This document shows positions 6,282 to 14,610 of a stretch of DNA of 19,712 nucleotides, in pieces; position 1 is the first letter of the stretch, and each line of letters starts with the position of its first letter. This DNA comes from UBA2239 sp050177075 (GTDB lineage Bacteria > Pseudomonadota > Gammaproteobacteria > Burkholderiales > UBA9220): assembly GCA_050177075.1 (NCBI GenBank), contig JBFXHL010000043.1:1-19712 (forward strand), in the 5' to 3' direction. The notes under the pieces are model-generated. The model saw only the letters and a list, made by a program, of their open reading frames with translations. It was not told the origin of the DNA and made no database searches. Position numbers and translations under genes: made by a program.

Positions 6282-6989
6282 TTACTTGGGAATCGGGATG
6301 GGCAGGAAAACGGCCGTCGCCACGCTCTGGGCCACATGGACGATGGAGCGGTTGGTTTTCTCGGCGATGATTTTCGCCAGGGTGTCCTGACCGGCGATCA
6401 TCTTGCCGAACTCCCGTTCGAAACTGAGGTTCTTAACCGGCCCTTCCGCCTCGTTGCTGAGAAGGAACGGTTCCCCCCGGGAATTGCGGGTGTTGGCCAG
6501 CTTCCAGGCGGCGATTTCCAGGTTGCGGGCGCTGTTGTAGAGCTTCTGGGGGTCCAGGTCGTCAGTGAGGAAGAATTCGGTCTTGTTGCCGTAGGAGGCC
6601 AGCAGCATTTCCTTCAGGCCGAAGCAGAAGGCCAGCACCCGGTCGCCGCTGTAATTGTCGTCGAAGGCGAGGTAAATCGCGTCGCTGCCCCGGCGTCCGT
6701 CGAGGACGAGATACTTGCGCGGCACGCCGTCGAAAAGCCTGGCCGCGGCGGCGTCGGCGCTGGCCTGGCCGCTCTTGCGCCATTCCTTGGGGTTGCGCTT
6801 GTAGAGTTTCTCCGTCAGTAGGCGCAGGGAATCGAGCACCGCCTTCTGGTGCACTTCCGACACCATGTCCACGTCGCTCTTGGCGATGTAGTCGAGGCGG
6901 AAATCTCGGCCGAGGGGCTTGCCGCCGGGGGCGGCGCAGCCGGGCAGCAGGAGCAGAGACAGCAGCAGGAGCGGCAGGCGTTTTCCCAT
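6282..6989 (-). CDS. Lipoprotein of unknown function
   Basis: A 235-residue protein with a lipoprotein signal: MGKR, a Leu-rich core, and the lipobox LPGC with the lipidated Cys at position 18. Residue 19 is Ala, so outer-membrane sorting is likely. I do not recognise the mature domain. It is mixed alpha/beta with charged helices (for example KLYKRNPKEWRKSG), a DGRRGSDAIYLAFDD strand segment, a long FCFGLKEMLLASYG helix and a C-terminal hydrophobic HVAQSVATAVFLPIPIPK stretch. No catalytic motif is evident. It converges with the HD-GYP gene (7 bases between stops) and diverges from mltC across 44 bases, which suggests a possible cell-envelope link with the transglycosylase (weak inference). 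The 6990-7033 gap holds a TATACT (-10-like, minus strand 7001-6996) but no matching -35. Confidence 0.75.
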   Translation of the reverse strand: MGKRLPLLLLSLLLLPGCAAPGGKPLGRDFRLDYIAKSDVDMVSEVHQKAVLDSLRLLTEKLYKRNPKEWRKSGQASADAAAARLFDGVPRKYLVLDGRRGSDAIYLAFDDNYSGDRVLAFCFGLKEMLLASYGNKTEFFLTDDLDPQKLYNSARNLEIAAWKLANTRNSRGEPFLLSNEAEGPVKNLSFEREFGKMIAGQDTLAKIIAEKTNRSIVHVAQSVATAVFLPIPIPK

Positions 6990-7033
6990 CCGGCCAGTAT
7001 ACCGGAAGCCATTCCCTGGGGTATCCTTTCCCC

Positions 7034-8221
7034 ATGGCCATCCGAATCAAGCGCCGCGTCCGTCTTGCCGCCCTCCTCGCGGCGTTGCCCCTGGCCTCCT
7101 GCAGCGTCAGCCAGGTGGTAACCGTAGCCCGCAGCGGCAGCCCCGAGCAGGCCCTGGCCAACCTGGCGCGGCAGCGGGTGCAGTCCTACGAAACCAACCC
7201 CTTGCTCCTGGTGCGCGACGCCGAGCGCGTCAAGCAGGCTTTCGACCATCTCGTGGCCGTTCTGCAAGCCAAGGCCGGCAAGCAATGGGGCCAGCGGGAC
7301 GTGGCCCTGCCGAGCCGCAAGCAATACGTCAAATACACCCAGAACTACCTCAGTCGGGCGGTGGTGGATTTCGACCGCGGCACGGTGACGGTGGAGACGG
7401 TGGACCAGGCCGACCCGGACAGGAGCCTGGCCAACGCCATCGTCACCACCCTCCTCACCCCCGACGATCCCCGGGCAGTGGACATGTATTCCGACAAGAC
7501 CGTGCGCCTGTCAGGCAAGCCCTATCTTTACGGCCTGGTGGACGACCGGGAGGGCCAACCCATCGCCACCGTCTACCGGGCCGAGCGTTACGCCCGCTAC
7601 CTGCTGCAGCGCGACAAGCGCTTCCGCCCGGCCCAGGACGGCAGCGGCAAACGGGTGACCTACGTCCAGTTCGCCATGGTGCCCGACCACGTCAACCTCA
7701 GCGCTCAACGCTACGCCCGCTGGGTGGACGAAAACGCCCGCCGCTTCGGCGTCAGCAAGAGCCTGATCTACGGCATCATGGAAACGGAGAGCGCCTTCAA
7801 CCCCTTCGCCGTCAGCGCGGCGCCGGCCTACGGCCTGATGCAGTTGGTGCCCGCCACCGGCGGGCGCGACGCCTACCGCAAGGTGAAGGGGGAAGACCTG
7901 ATACCCAGCAGCGGTTATCTTTTCGACCCCGCCAACAACATCGAGCTCGGCACCGCCTACCTCGCCATGCTGGACGGCGATTACCTCGACGGCGTCCGCG
8001 ACCCCCTCAGCCGCGAGTACTGCGTCATCGCCGCCTACAACGGCGGCACCGGCAACGTGCTGGCCACCTTCTCCCGGGACCGGGACGAGGCCCTGCGCAT
8101 CATCAACCGCCTGTCGCCGGCCGAGGTTTACCAGCGGCTGCGGACCGAGCATCCCCGGGCGGAGACGCGGCGCTATCTGGACAAGGTGCTGGGGGCGCGC
8201 AAGGATTTCATCAACACCTGA
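7034..8221 (+). CDS. mltC: Membrane-bound lytic murein transglycosylase C (MltC-like)
   Basis: A 395-residue lipoprotein that cleaves the MurNAc-GlcNAc bond of peptidoglycan with formation of 1,6-anhydro-MurNAc. The signal sequence ends in the lipobox LASC with Cys23. Residues ~60-215 match the MltC N-terminal domain (DUF3393-like), for example YVKYTQNYLSRAVVDFD and LTPDDPRAVDMY. Residues ~222-375 form the SLT domain, with catalytic Glu252 in ETESAFNP, AYGLMQLVP (265-273), a DPANNIELGTAYL segment and AAYNGG (333-338). It is slightly longer than the ~360-residue E. coli protein. No good ribosome-binding site precedes ATG 7034. Instead a short hairpin, TGGGG (7017-7021) with CCCCA (7030-7034), takes in the first base of the start codon and could limit initiation. 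The 3' end converges with radC, 9 bases apart. Confidence 0.9.
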   Translation: MAIRIKRRVRLAALLAALPLASCSVSQVVTVARSGSPEQALANLARQRVQSYETNPLLLVRDAERVKQAFDHLVAVLQAKAGKQWGQRDVALPSRKQYVKYTQNYLSRAVVDFDRGTVTVETVDQADPDRSLANAIVTTLLTPDDPRAVDMYSDKTVRLSGKPYLYGLVDDREGQPIATVYRAERYARYLLQRDKRFRPAQDGSGKRVTYVQFAMVPDHVNLSAQRYARWVDENARRFGVSKSLIYGIMETESAFNPFAVSAAPAYGLMQLVPATGGRDAYRKVKGEDLIPSSGYLFDPANNIELGTAYLAMLDGDYLDGVRDPLSREYCVIAAYNGGTGNVLATFSRDRDEALRIINRLSPAEVYQRLRTEHPRAETRRYLDKVLGARKDFINT

Positions 8222-8230
8222 CCGGGAGCC

Positions 8231-8905
8231 CTAGAGCAGGCCCCGTTCGGCGAAGGAGTAAGCGCTGCCGCCGCCGACGATGAAATGGTCGAGGACGTTC
8301 ACTTCCACCAGGGCCAGGGCCTGTTTCAGGGCGTCGGTGAGATGGCGGTCGGCGCCGCTGGGTTCGGCCACCCCCGACGGGTGATTGTGGGCGAAGATCA
8401 CGCCCGCCGCGTTGTGGTGCAGGGCGCGCTTGACCACTTCCCGCGGATGGACGCTGGTCTGGGTGAGGGAACCGGCGAACAGCTCCTCCTCGGCGAGGAT
8501 GCGGTTCTGGGCATCGAGGAAGAGGGCGAGAAAAATTTCCCGGGGGCGATTCTCCAGCTTCAGCCGCAGGTAGTCCCTCACCGCCCGGGGCGAGGAAAGC
8601 GTGTCGCCCTGGCGCAGCTCCTCGGCCAGGGCACGGCGCGCCATTTCCACCACGGCCTGGAGCTGGGCGTACTTGGCCTCCCCCATCCCCGGCACCGCCG
8701 CGAAGGCCCGCAGATCGGCGGCGAAGAGCGCGTTGAGGCTGCCGAAGCGGGCGAGCAGTTCCCGCGCCAAATCCACCGCGCTTTTCCCCGTCACCCCCGT
8801 GCGCAGGAAGATGGCCAGCAGCTCCGCGTCCGATAGGGCGGTACTGCCCCTGGCGAGGAGTTTTTCCCGCGGACGCTCGTTTTCGGGCCAGTCGGTGATC
8901 GCCAT
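8231..8905 (-). CDS. radC: RadC-family JAB1/MPN-domain protein
   Basis: A 224-residue protein of the usual RadC length. Residues 1-100 contain an N-terminal helix-hairpin-helix-like part (DWPENERPREKLLARG, LSDAELLAIFLRTG, then VPGMGEAKYAQLQA). The C-terminal JAMM domain has the metal-binding set H173-N-H175-PSG ... S183-x-x-D186, so a zinc-dependent hydrolase fold is intact. The biochemical role is unsettled; an early assignment to DNA repair in E. coli was later withdrawn. The frame is open further upstream, but ATG 8905 is chosen because AAGGAG lies four bases before it and homologues begin with MAI-x-DWP. It lies downstream of the MscS-like channel on the same strand, separated by 119 bases that hold hairpins and a possible own promoter. 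Confidence 0.93.
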   Translation of the reverse strand: MAITDWPENERPREKLLARGSTALSDAELLAIFLRTGVTGKSAVDLARELLARFGSLNALFAADLRAFAAVPGMGEAKYAQLQAVVEMARRALAEELRQGDTLSSPRAVRDYLRLKLENRPREIFLALFLDAQNRILAEEELFAGSLTQTSVHPREVVKRALHHNAAGVIFAHNHPSGVAEPSGADRHLTDALKQALALVEVNVLDHFIVGGGSAYSFAERGLL

Positions 8906-8937
8906 GGTGCTCCTTGTTTTCTCCTCTGTAACGCTTA

Positions 8938-8952
8938 TTAGCCTTGGGCTAA
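8938..8952. promoter_or_regulatory. Perfect short palindrome in the radC leader
   Basis: TTAGCC (8938-8943), loop TTG, GGCTAA (8947-8952). On the minus strand it sits 32 bases before the radC start, just after a TTGTGT-N18-TAAATT promoter-like pair (8992-8963). It is a possible operator or mRNA hairpin. Confidence 0.35.
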
Positions 8953-8988
8953 GGCTCTGAAATTTAGACTTTGTGAAGCAGTCAACAC

Positions 8989-9024
8989 AACCCCTCCGAA
9001 GGGAGGAAGAGCGAGGGAGGGGTT
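8989..9024 (-). terminator. Stem-loop directly after the MscS-like gene
   Basis: On the minus strand a 9-bp perfect stem (arms 9024-9016 and 8997-8989) with an 18-base pyrimidine-rich loop begins at the base after the channel gene's stop codon (9027-9025). The sequence following the stem (GTGTTGACTGCTT) is only partly T-rich, so termination may be incomplete. Confidence 0.45.
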
Positions 9025-10575
9025 TCACGGAGCAAGACTGAAGAACTGGCGAATCCGGCGCAGGATGTCCGTATGTTGTTGGGCCACGTGCTTGGCCTGG
9101 GCGGCGGCGTCCATCTCTTCCAGGCGCTGTTCCCGTTCCAGGGCGCGGGTGGCGAGAACCTTGGAAATTTCCTCGGCCAGGGACGGGCGGGAATGGAGGA
9201 TGCCCTCGAAGGAGGCCTTGTCGAGGCGGTAGCATTCCACGTTGCTGCGGGCGACGACGGTGGAGGCCCGGGGGCTGCCGGTCATCAGGCCCATTTCGCC
9301 GAAGAAGCTGCCTTCCTGCAGGGTGGATATCCAGCGCTTCTCGCCTTCCGGCGTTTCCAGGAAAACGTCGACCTGGCCCTCGGTGAGGATGTACAGCCAG
9401 TGGGCCACCGCCCCTTGCCGGGTGAGGATTTCGCCCTGGGCGAAGGGGGCGTACACCAGTCTTTCGGCGATGGTGCCCAGTTCCTCGCGGCTGAGGGTGT
9501 TGAACAGCTCCACCTTTTCCAGCGCCGCCAGGCGGCGGGCCAGTTCACGCTGGCGCACCGCCAGTTCGTGCTTTTCGCTCTCCTTGACGATGTGGCGGCT
9601 TTCCTCGGGAGTGGCGAAACGGATGCCGGCCCGCTGGAAGGCGGTGAAAACATGGGCGCGGACGGCCGAATCGGTGGGGTCGTCCTGGGCCAGATCGGTG
9701 AGCCAGTAGCGCAGGGCGTAGCGGGCGTAATTCTTATCGAATTCCATCAGCACGCAGTTGGGGAGGGGGTCGCGGGCCGCGTTGGGAATGTCCGCGCCGC
9801 GCACGGCCTCCTCCGCGGTCTGGATAACTCGGAAGGGCGGCTCCTTCAAGTCGACGTTGAACCATATCCACCGTCGCCACTGCACCGGTTGACCGATGCG
9901 CTGGCCGAGGACGCTGAACTTGTTCTTCATCAACTGGCTGTTGGGGATGACCACCGTTTCCCAGTTGCGGGTCTCCACCACCGTGGAGCGCCAGCGGATG
10001 TCCACCACCCGTCCCACCACGTCGTCGGCCTTGATCCAGTCCCCCACCTCCACCGACTTGTCCAGTTGCAGGGCGATGCCGCCGAGGATGTTGCCCAGGG
10101 TGTCCTGCATGGAGAAGGCCACCACCGCCGTCACCACCGCCGAGGTGGTGACGATGCCCGACAGGTCCATGCCGGCGTAGCGCAGCCGCACCATGCCCCA
10201 GACAAAATAGGCGCCGAAGGTGACGATGTCCTCCGAGATGCGTGGGGCGTGGACGCCCAGGCGGAAAAGGATGAGGCGGAAGAGGAAGATGGCCCACAGG
10301 CGGATCAGGGCCACTCCCTGGATAAGGAAAAAAACCTCCCGCAGGGTGGCGGCCATGGCCGGCAGTTCCAGTTGGTGGAACAGGGTGCTGACCAGGGCGC
10401 CGATCAGGCTGGTGGCGAGGAACAGCAGGGAGTTGCGGATGTCCCGGCGTTCCGTGGGCAGCAGGCGGTAGGAGAGGGCGGTGATGGACAGGGTGACCAC
10501 CAGCAGGGCCGGGAAGCTGTCCCAGCCGAAAAGACGCATCACGGCATGCCACAAGGCGATCGGGTCGGCGGTCAT
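9025..10575 (-). CDS. MscS-fold channel with C-terminal cyclic-nucleotide-binding domain (bCNG type)
   Basis: A 516-residue inner-membrane protein. Several hydrophobic segments fill residues 20-140. The pore helix and start of the MscS beta domain follow (SMQDTLGNILGGIALQLDKS at 155-174, then VEVGDWI and IPNSQLMKN). A cytoplasmic MscS vestibule runs to about 325. A charged linker leads to a cNMP-binding domain at about 355-470, with the phosphate-binding cassette FGEMGLMTGSPRASTVVA (425-442) retaining E427 and R436, which contact the cyclic nucleotide's ribose and phosphate. The C-terminus is a charged helix. Related bacterial channels (bCNG) were reported to be gated by cyclic nucleotide and to respond poorly to membrane tension. 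It diverges from coaBC and lies upstream of radC. The ATG at 10575 has no clear ribosome-binding site. Confidence 0.9.
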   Translation of the reverse strand: MTADPIALWHAVMRLFGWDSFPALLVVTLSITALSYRLLPTERRDIRNSLLFLATSLIGALVSTLFHQLELPAMAATLREVFFLIQGVALIRLWAIFLFRLILFRLGVHAPRISEDIVTFGAYFVWGMVRLRYAGMDLSGIVTTSAVVTAVVAFSMQDTLGNILGGIALQLDKSVEVGDWIKADDVVGRVVDIRWRSTVVETRNWETVVIPNSQLMKNKFSVLGQRIGQPVQWRRWIWFNVDLKEPPFRVIQTAEEAVRGADIPNAARDPLPNCVLMEFDKNYARYALRYWLTDLAQDDPTDSAVRAHVFTAFQRAGIRFATPEESRHIVKESEKHELAVRQRELARRLAALEKVELFNTLSREELGTIAERLVYAPFAQGEILTRQGAVAHWLYILTEGQVDVFLETPEGEKRWISTLQEGSFFGEMGLMTGSPRASTVVARSNVECYRLDKASFEGILHSRPSLAEEISKVLATRALEREQRLEEMDAAAQAKHVAQQHTDILRRIRQFFSLAP

Positions 10576-10666
10576 AAGGATTTGGCGGAGCGCAATTTTT
10601 TCCGTGTCGGAGGGCGTGTTACTTGTTAAAATCCCGGCTGGACTGACATCTCAAACATAGCCCATT
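10576..10666. promoter_or_regulatory. Divergent intergenic region, channel gene / coaBC
   Basis: 91 bases between divergent starts. A TAAAAT at 10627-10632 is a plausible -10 for coaBC, 34 bases before its ATG, but no convincing -35 is present 16-18 bases upstream. Nothing clear is seen for the minus-strand gene. Confidence 0.3.
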
Positions 10667-11869
10667 ATGAGCGACACGGTTAAGAAACGCGTCGTGCTCG
10701 GCATCACCGGCGGCATCGCGGCCTACAAGGCGGCGGAGCTGGCGCGGCTGATGATGAAGCGCGGCATGGACGTGCAGGTGGTGATGACCGATTCCGCCAC
10801 CCGCTTCGTCGCCCCCCTCACTTTTCAGGCCCTCACCGGCAAGCCGGTGTTCACCGGCCTGTGGGACGACCGCATCGACAACGGCATGGCCCACGTGGAA
10901 TTCACCCGGGGCGCCGACGCGGTGGTGGTGGCGCCGGCTTCCGCCGACTTCCTGGCCAAACTGGCCCAGGGGCGGGCGGACGACCTGCTCTCCACCCTGT
11001 GCCTGGCCCGAGACTGTCCGCTGATGGTGGCGCCGGCTATGAACCGGCAAATGTGGGACAACCCGGCCACCAAGCGCAACGTGGCCCAGTTGAAGCGCGA
11101 TGGCGTGGCGGTGTTCGGCCCCGCCAGCGGCGAGCAGGCCTGCGGCGAGGAAGGCTTCGGCCGCATGGTGGAGCCGGAGGAGCTGCTGGCGGACGTCGAG
11201 GGCTATTTCCAGCCCAAGCTCCTGGCGGGGCGCAAGGTGCTGATCACCGCCGGGCCGACCTTCGAGGCCATCGACGCGGTGCGCGGCATCACCAACCGCA
11301 GCTCGGGCAAGATGGGCTACGCCGTGGCCCGGGCCGCCCTCGACGCGGGGGCGGAGGTGACCCTGATTTCCGGCCCCACCTGCCGCACCCCGCCGGCGGC
11401 CGCGAAGCTGGTGAAAGTAGTGAGCGCCCAGGACATGCTGACGGCGGTGAACGACCTGGTGGGGGAAACGGATATCTTCATCGGCGTGGCGGCCGTGGCC
11501 GACTACTACGTGCTCAATCCCAGCGAGCAGAAGATCAAGAAGGACGCCCACATCCTCACCCTGGAGCTGGCGCCCAACCCGGATATCCTGGCCAACGTGG
11601 TGAACCTGCCCAATCCGCCCTTCTGCGTCGGTTTCGCCGCCGAAAGCGAGAGTCTGTTCGAGTTCGCCGAGATCAAGCGCCATCGCAAGAAGCTACCGCT
11701 GCTGGCGGGCAATCTGGTGGAGGCCATCGATAGCGACGAATCGGAGCTGACCCTGTTCGATGACGAAGGCGCCCACCCTTTGTCGCGGGGGCCGAAAATC
11801 CAGCATGCCCGCCGCCTGATCGAGCACATCGCCAAGCTCTACGGCCGCCAGTCGGCCAGCGGAGAATGA
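10667..11869 (+). CDS. coaBC: Bifunctional phosphopantothenoylcysteine decarboxylase / phosphopantothenate-cysteine ligase
   Basis: A 400-residue cytoplasmic enzyme for two steps of coenzyme A synthesis. CoaB joins 4'-phosphopantothenate and cysteine using CTP, and CoaC decarboxylates the product with FMN. The CoaC half (1-~185) has the FMN-binding start GITGGIAAYKA, catalytic His76 in GMAHVEF, the substrate motif PAMNRQMW (123-130) and Cys159 in ACGEEGFGRM. The CoaB half (~187-400) has ITAGPTFEAIDAVRGITN with Asn210, SSGKMGYA, and Lys289 in EQKIKK. Both halves are complete and of family length. The usual next gene, dut, is found only after the five-gene redox operon, about 6.3 kb downstream. 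No terminator is evident after its stop. Confidence 0.97.
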   Translation: MSDTVKKRVVLGITGGIAAYKAAELARLMMKRGMDVQVVMTDSATRFVAPLTFQALTGKPVFTGLWDDRIDNGMAHVEFTRGADAVVVAPASADFLAKLAQGRADDLLSTLCLARDCPLMVAPAMNRQMWDNPATKRNVAQLKRDGVAVFGPASGEQACGEEGFGRMVEPEELLADVEGYFQPKLLAGRKVLITAGPTFEAIDAVRGITNRSSGKMGYAVARAALDAGAEVTLISGPTCRTPPAAAKLVKVVSAQDMLTAVNDLVGETDIFIGVAAVADYYVLNPSEQKIKKDAHILTLELAPNPDILANVVNLPNPPFCVGFAAESESLFEFAEIKRHRKKLPLLAGNLVEAIDSDESELTLFDDEGAHPLSRGPKIQHARRLIEHIAKLYGRQSASGE

Positions 11870-12010
11870 GCCCAAGACCTTAAAGGCTGTACCGCCAAGG
11901 CGCCAGGAAATAAAATAGAGCGTTTTGCGGTGCCCGCTTGCTCAGCGAGGAAAGCCCGGTTTCACGGCTGGGATCACATTTAACTGCACACTAAAACTAG
12001 AGGTTGTATC
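11870..12010 (+). promoter_or_regulatory. Intergenic region before the redox operon
   Basis: 141 bases. It holds a fragment ACCGCCAAGGCGCCAGG (11891-11907), like a common dispersed intergenic repeat of proteobacteria, then an AT-rich patch (11909-11923). Short arms AGCC (11952-11955) and GGCT (11966-11969) could pair. A TAAAAC (11992-11997) is a poor -10 without a matching -35. AGAGGT (11999-12004) is the ribosome-binding site for the TTG start at 12011. No clear promoter, terminator or regulatory site can be named. Confidence 0.3.
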
Positions 12011-13726
12011 TTGGATAAGAACGATTTGATCATCCGCGTGGCGGGCGAGGGCGGGGAGGGGATTATCTCCACCGGCGACTTCATCACCCAGGCCTGCGCC
12101 CGTGCCGGTCTGGAGGTCTATACCTTCAAGACCTTCCCCGCCGAAATCAAGGGCGGCTATGCCATGTACCAGACCCGGGCCAGCGCCGCGCCCCTGTACT
12201 GCCAGGGAGACACTTTCGACGTGCTGTGCGCCTTCAACGGCGAGGCCTACGACCTGAACCGCAGCCGCCTGCTGCCCGGCACCGCTTTCGTCTACGACGG
12301 CCCCGGCGGCGATTTCGAGCCGGAGATTCCGGCCGGCGTCCATGGCTACGCCATTCCCATGACCAAGACCGCCAAGGAGATGGGCAACATCAAGGCCAAG
12401 AACATGGTGGCCCTGGGTGCCCTGTCCCAGCTGTTCAACATCCCCGAGCAGGCCCTGCGGGAGGTCATCACCGCCAAGTTCACCAAGAAGGGCACCACGG
12501 TGGTGGAGGGCAACCTCAACGCCTTCGCCAAAGGCCGCGAACTGGCCGCCGCCCTGCCCAAGACCGATCCCTGGAAGCTGGAAGCGCCGGAAAGCAAGCG
12601 CGACGTGGTGGTGATGTCGGGCAACGACGCTGTCGGCCTCGGTGCCCTGATTGCCGGCCTGGACTTCTTCTCCGCCTACCCCATCACGCCGGCCACGGAA
12701 ATCGCCCGCTACGTGGCGCGCCACCTGCCCAAGCGGGGCGGCACCCTGATCCAGGCCGAGGACGAGATCGCGTCCGCCTCCCAAGTGGTGGGCGCCTCCT
12801 TTGCCGGCCAGAAGGCCATGCCCGCCACTTCCGGCCCGGGCCTGGCCCTGATGGGGGAGATGCTCGGCATGTCCTTCATGAGCGAGACCCCCTGCGTGAT
12901 CGTCGACGTGCAGCGGGGCGGCCCCTCCACCGGCCTGCCCACCAAGCACGAGCAGTCCGACCTGTTCCTGGCGATCCACGGTTCCCACGGCGACTGCGGC
13001 CGCATCGTGTTGTCGGTGGAAGGCGTCGCCGACTGTATCGCCCTCACCGTGGAAGCCTTCAACCTGGCGGAGAAATACCAGTGCCCGGTGATCCTGCTGT
13101 CCGACGGTTCCCTGGCTTTCTCCACCCAGACCGTTCCCTACCCTGACCCCGCCAGCTTCAAGATCGTCTCCCGCAAGCGCTGGGACGGCCACGGCGAGTA
13201 CAAGCGCTACGCCATCACCGACGATTTCATCTCCCCCATGGCTGACCCCGGTACTCCCGGCGGGATGCACATCGCCACCGGCCTGGAGCACGACGAGAGC
13301 GGCAACCCCAACTACAGCCCGGCCAACCACGAGGCCATGCAGGCCAAGCGCTTCCGCAAGCTGGACGGCGCGGTGAATGACTTCCCCCCGGCGGAGGTGG
13401 ACGGCGAGGGCGAGGCCGACCTGGGCATCATCGCCTGGGGCAGCACCATCGGCGTGGTGCGGGAAGCCATCGCCCGCCTGCGGGCCGAGGGCGTTTCGGT
13501 CAAGGGCTTCTATCCCAAGCTGCTGTGGCCCATGCCGGTTGAGCAGTTCGAGGCCTTCGGCGCCGGCTGCCGCCGGGTGATGGTGGCGGAGGTGAACTTC
13601 CTCGGCCAGCTGGCCCACTTCATCCGCGCCGAGACCTCGCTGCGCCCCGAGTCCTACACCATCTGCGGCGGCCTGCCCTTCACGCCCGCCATGATCGTCG
13701 CCAAAGTTAAGGAGATGCTGGCATGA
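12011..13726 (+). CDS. korA: 2-oxoacid:ferredoxin oxidoreductase, fused gamma-alpha subunit (2-oxoglutarate type)
   Basis: A 571-residue cytoplasmic subunit of a thiamine-diphosphate enzyme that oxidatively decarboxylates a 2-oxoacid to the acyl-CoA, or runs in reverse, with low-potential electrons. Residues 1-~185 form the gamma domain (GEGGEGIISTG at 12-22, FPAEIKGGYAMYQTR). Residues ~197-571 form the alpha part: YPITPATEIA (223-232), ATSGPG (272-277), and QRGGPSTGLPTKHEQSDL (301-318). The two-subunit layout and QRGGPSTGLPTK motif are those of KorA-type 2-oxoglutarate enzymes, but another oxoacid cannot be excluded. Translation starts at TTG: no in-frame ATG or GTG is available before the gamma-domain motif, and AGAGGT lies six bases upstream. 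The stop overlaps korB as ATGA (13723-13726). Confidence 0.92.
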   Translation: MDKNDLIIRVAGEGGEGIISTGDFITQACARAGLEVYTFKTFPAEIKGGYAMYQTRASAAPLYCQGDTFDVLCAFNGEAYDLNRSRLLPGTAFVYDGPGGDFEPEIPAGVHGYAIPMTKTAKEMGNIKAKNMVALGALSQLFNIPEQALREVITAKFTKKGTTVVEGNLNAFAKGRELAAALPKTDPWKLEAPESKRDVVVMSGNDAVGLGALIAGLDFFSAYPITPATEIARYVARHLPKRGGTLIQAEDEIASASQVVGASFAGQKAMPATSGPGLALMGEMLGMSFMSETPCVIVDVQRGGPSTGLPTKHEQSDLFLAIHGSHGDCGRIVLSVEGVADCIALTVEAFNLAEKYQCPVILLSDGSLAFSTQTVPYPDPASFKIVSRKRWDGHGEYKRYAITDDFISPMADPGTPGGMHIATGLEHDESGNPNYSPANHEAMQAKRFRKLDGAVNDFPPAEVDGEGEADLGIIAWGSTIGVVREAIARLRAEGVSVKGFYPKLLWPMPVEQFEAFGAGCRRVMVAEVNFLGQLAHFIRAETSLRPESYTICGGLPFTPAMIVAKVKEMLA

Positions 13727-14610
13727 GCTGCGCCCAGACCCACCTGCACCAAGTCGCCCTCGAAACCAAGGACTACAAGACCGACGCCAAGCCCTTCTGG
13801 TGCCCGGGCTGCGGCGACCATGGCGTGCTCACCGCCATGTACAAGGCCCTGGCCGAGATTGGCGTGGACCCCAATTACCTGGTGAACATTTCCGGTATCG
13901 GCTGTTCCTCCCGCCTGCCCTACTTCGTCCGCTCCTACAAGATGCACACCCTCCACGGCCGCGCGGGCCCCGTGGCCACCGGCGTGCAGCTGGCCCGGCC
14001 CGATTTGGCGATCCTGGTCAACGGCGGCGACGGCGACGGCTTCTCCATCGGCGGCGGCCACATGCCCCACTTGGCACGGAAGAACGTCAATATGACCTAC
14101 GTGCTGATGGATAACCGCATCTACGGCCTGACCAAGGGCCAGGTGTCCCCCACCTCCCAGCGCAAGATGAAGGCCTACACCACTCCCTACGGCGGCGTGG
14201 AGGAGCCCATGGACCCGGTGCTGTACATGCTGACCTACGGCGCCAGCTTCGTCGCCCAGTCCCTGGCCACCAACGTCAAGATGACCGCCCAACTGATCAA
14301 GGACGGCATGGAGCACAAGGGTTTCGCCTTTATCAGCGTGCTGAGCCAGTGCCCCACCTTCAACGTCATCGACGACGCCAAGTACTTCAAGGGCGCCGCC
14401 GAGGAGCTGCCGGCGGACCACGACGTGAGCAGCGTGGATGCCGCCATGCACGTGGTGAACGTGGGCCACGAGACCGGCCGCATCCCCGTGGGCCTGTTGT
14501 ATCGCCAGGAACGTCCGACCCTGGACGAATACATGGCCGACCTGGTGAAGCAGGCTGGCGGCAGCCCGGATTACGATCTGCGCAAGATCATCGACCTCGC
14601 CCGCCCATGA
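13723..14610 (+). CDS. korB: 2-oxoacid:ferredoxin oxidoreductase, beta (TPP-binding) subunit
   Basis: A 295-residue subunit carrying thiamine diphosphate and one [4Fe-4S] cluster. Likely cluster ligands are C27 and C30 (WCPGCGDH), C61 (GIGCSS) and C210 (LSQCPTFN). The TPP/Mg site is GDGDGFSIGGGH (102-113) with MDNRIYGLTKGQ (129-140). Length and motifs fit KorB. No separate ferredoxin-type delta subunit follows, so electrons must leave the KorB cluster to a free ferredoxin or to the iron-sulfur protein encoded next. The gene overlaps both neighbours by four bases (ATGA), which indicates tight translational coupling with korA and the FrdB-like gene, and probably assembly of the products in fixed proportion. 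Confidence 0.94.
   Translation: MSCAQTHLHQVALETKDYKTDAKPFWCPGCGDHGVLTAMYKALAEIGVDPNYLVNISGIGCSSRLPYFVRSYKMHTLHGRAGPVATGVQLARPDLAILVNGGDGDGFSIGGGHMPHLARKNVNMTYVLMDNRIYGLTKGQVSPTSQRKMKAYTTPYGGVEEPMDPVLYMLTYGASFVAQSLATNVKMTAQLIKDGMEHKGFAFISVLSQCPTFNVIDDAKYFKGAAEELPADHDVSSVDAAMHVVNVGHETGRIPVGLLYRQERPTLDEYMADLVKQAGGSPDYDLRKIIDLARP

Noticed and set aside
6919..8283. 454-codon plus-strand frame overlapping mltC
   Set aside because: Pro/Arg/Gly-rich shadow frame. The mltC frame has a lipobox and catalytic SLT motifs.
8906..9235. 110-codon N-terminal extension of radC
   Set aside because: It runs antisense-free but through the 3' end of the channel gene in another frame. RadC proteins start at the MAI-x-DWP position, which has AAGGAG before it.
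11967..11989. Sigma-54 promoter before korA (CTGGGAT...CTGCA)
   Set aside because: The GG-to-GC spacing is 13-14 bases instead of the required 10.
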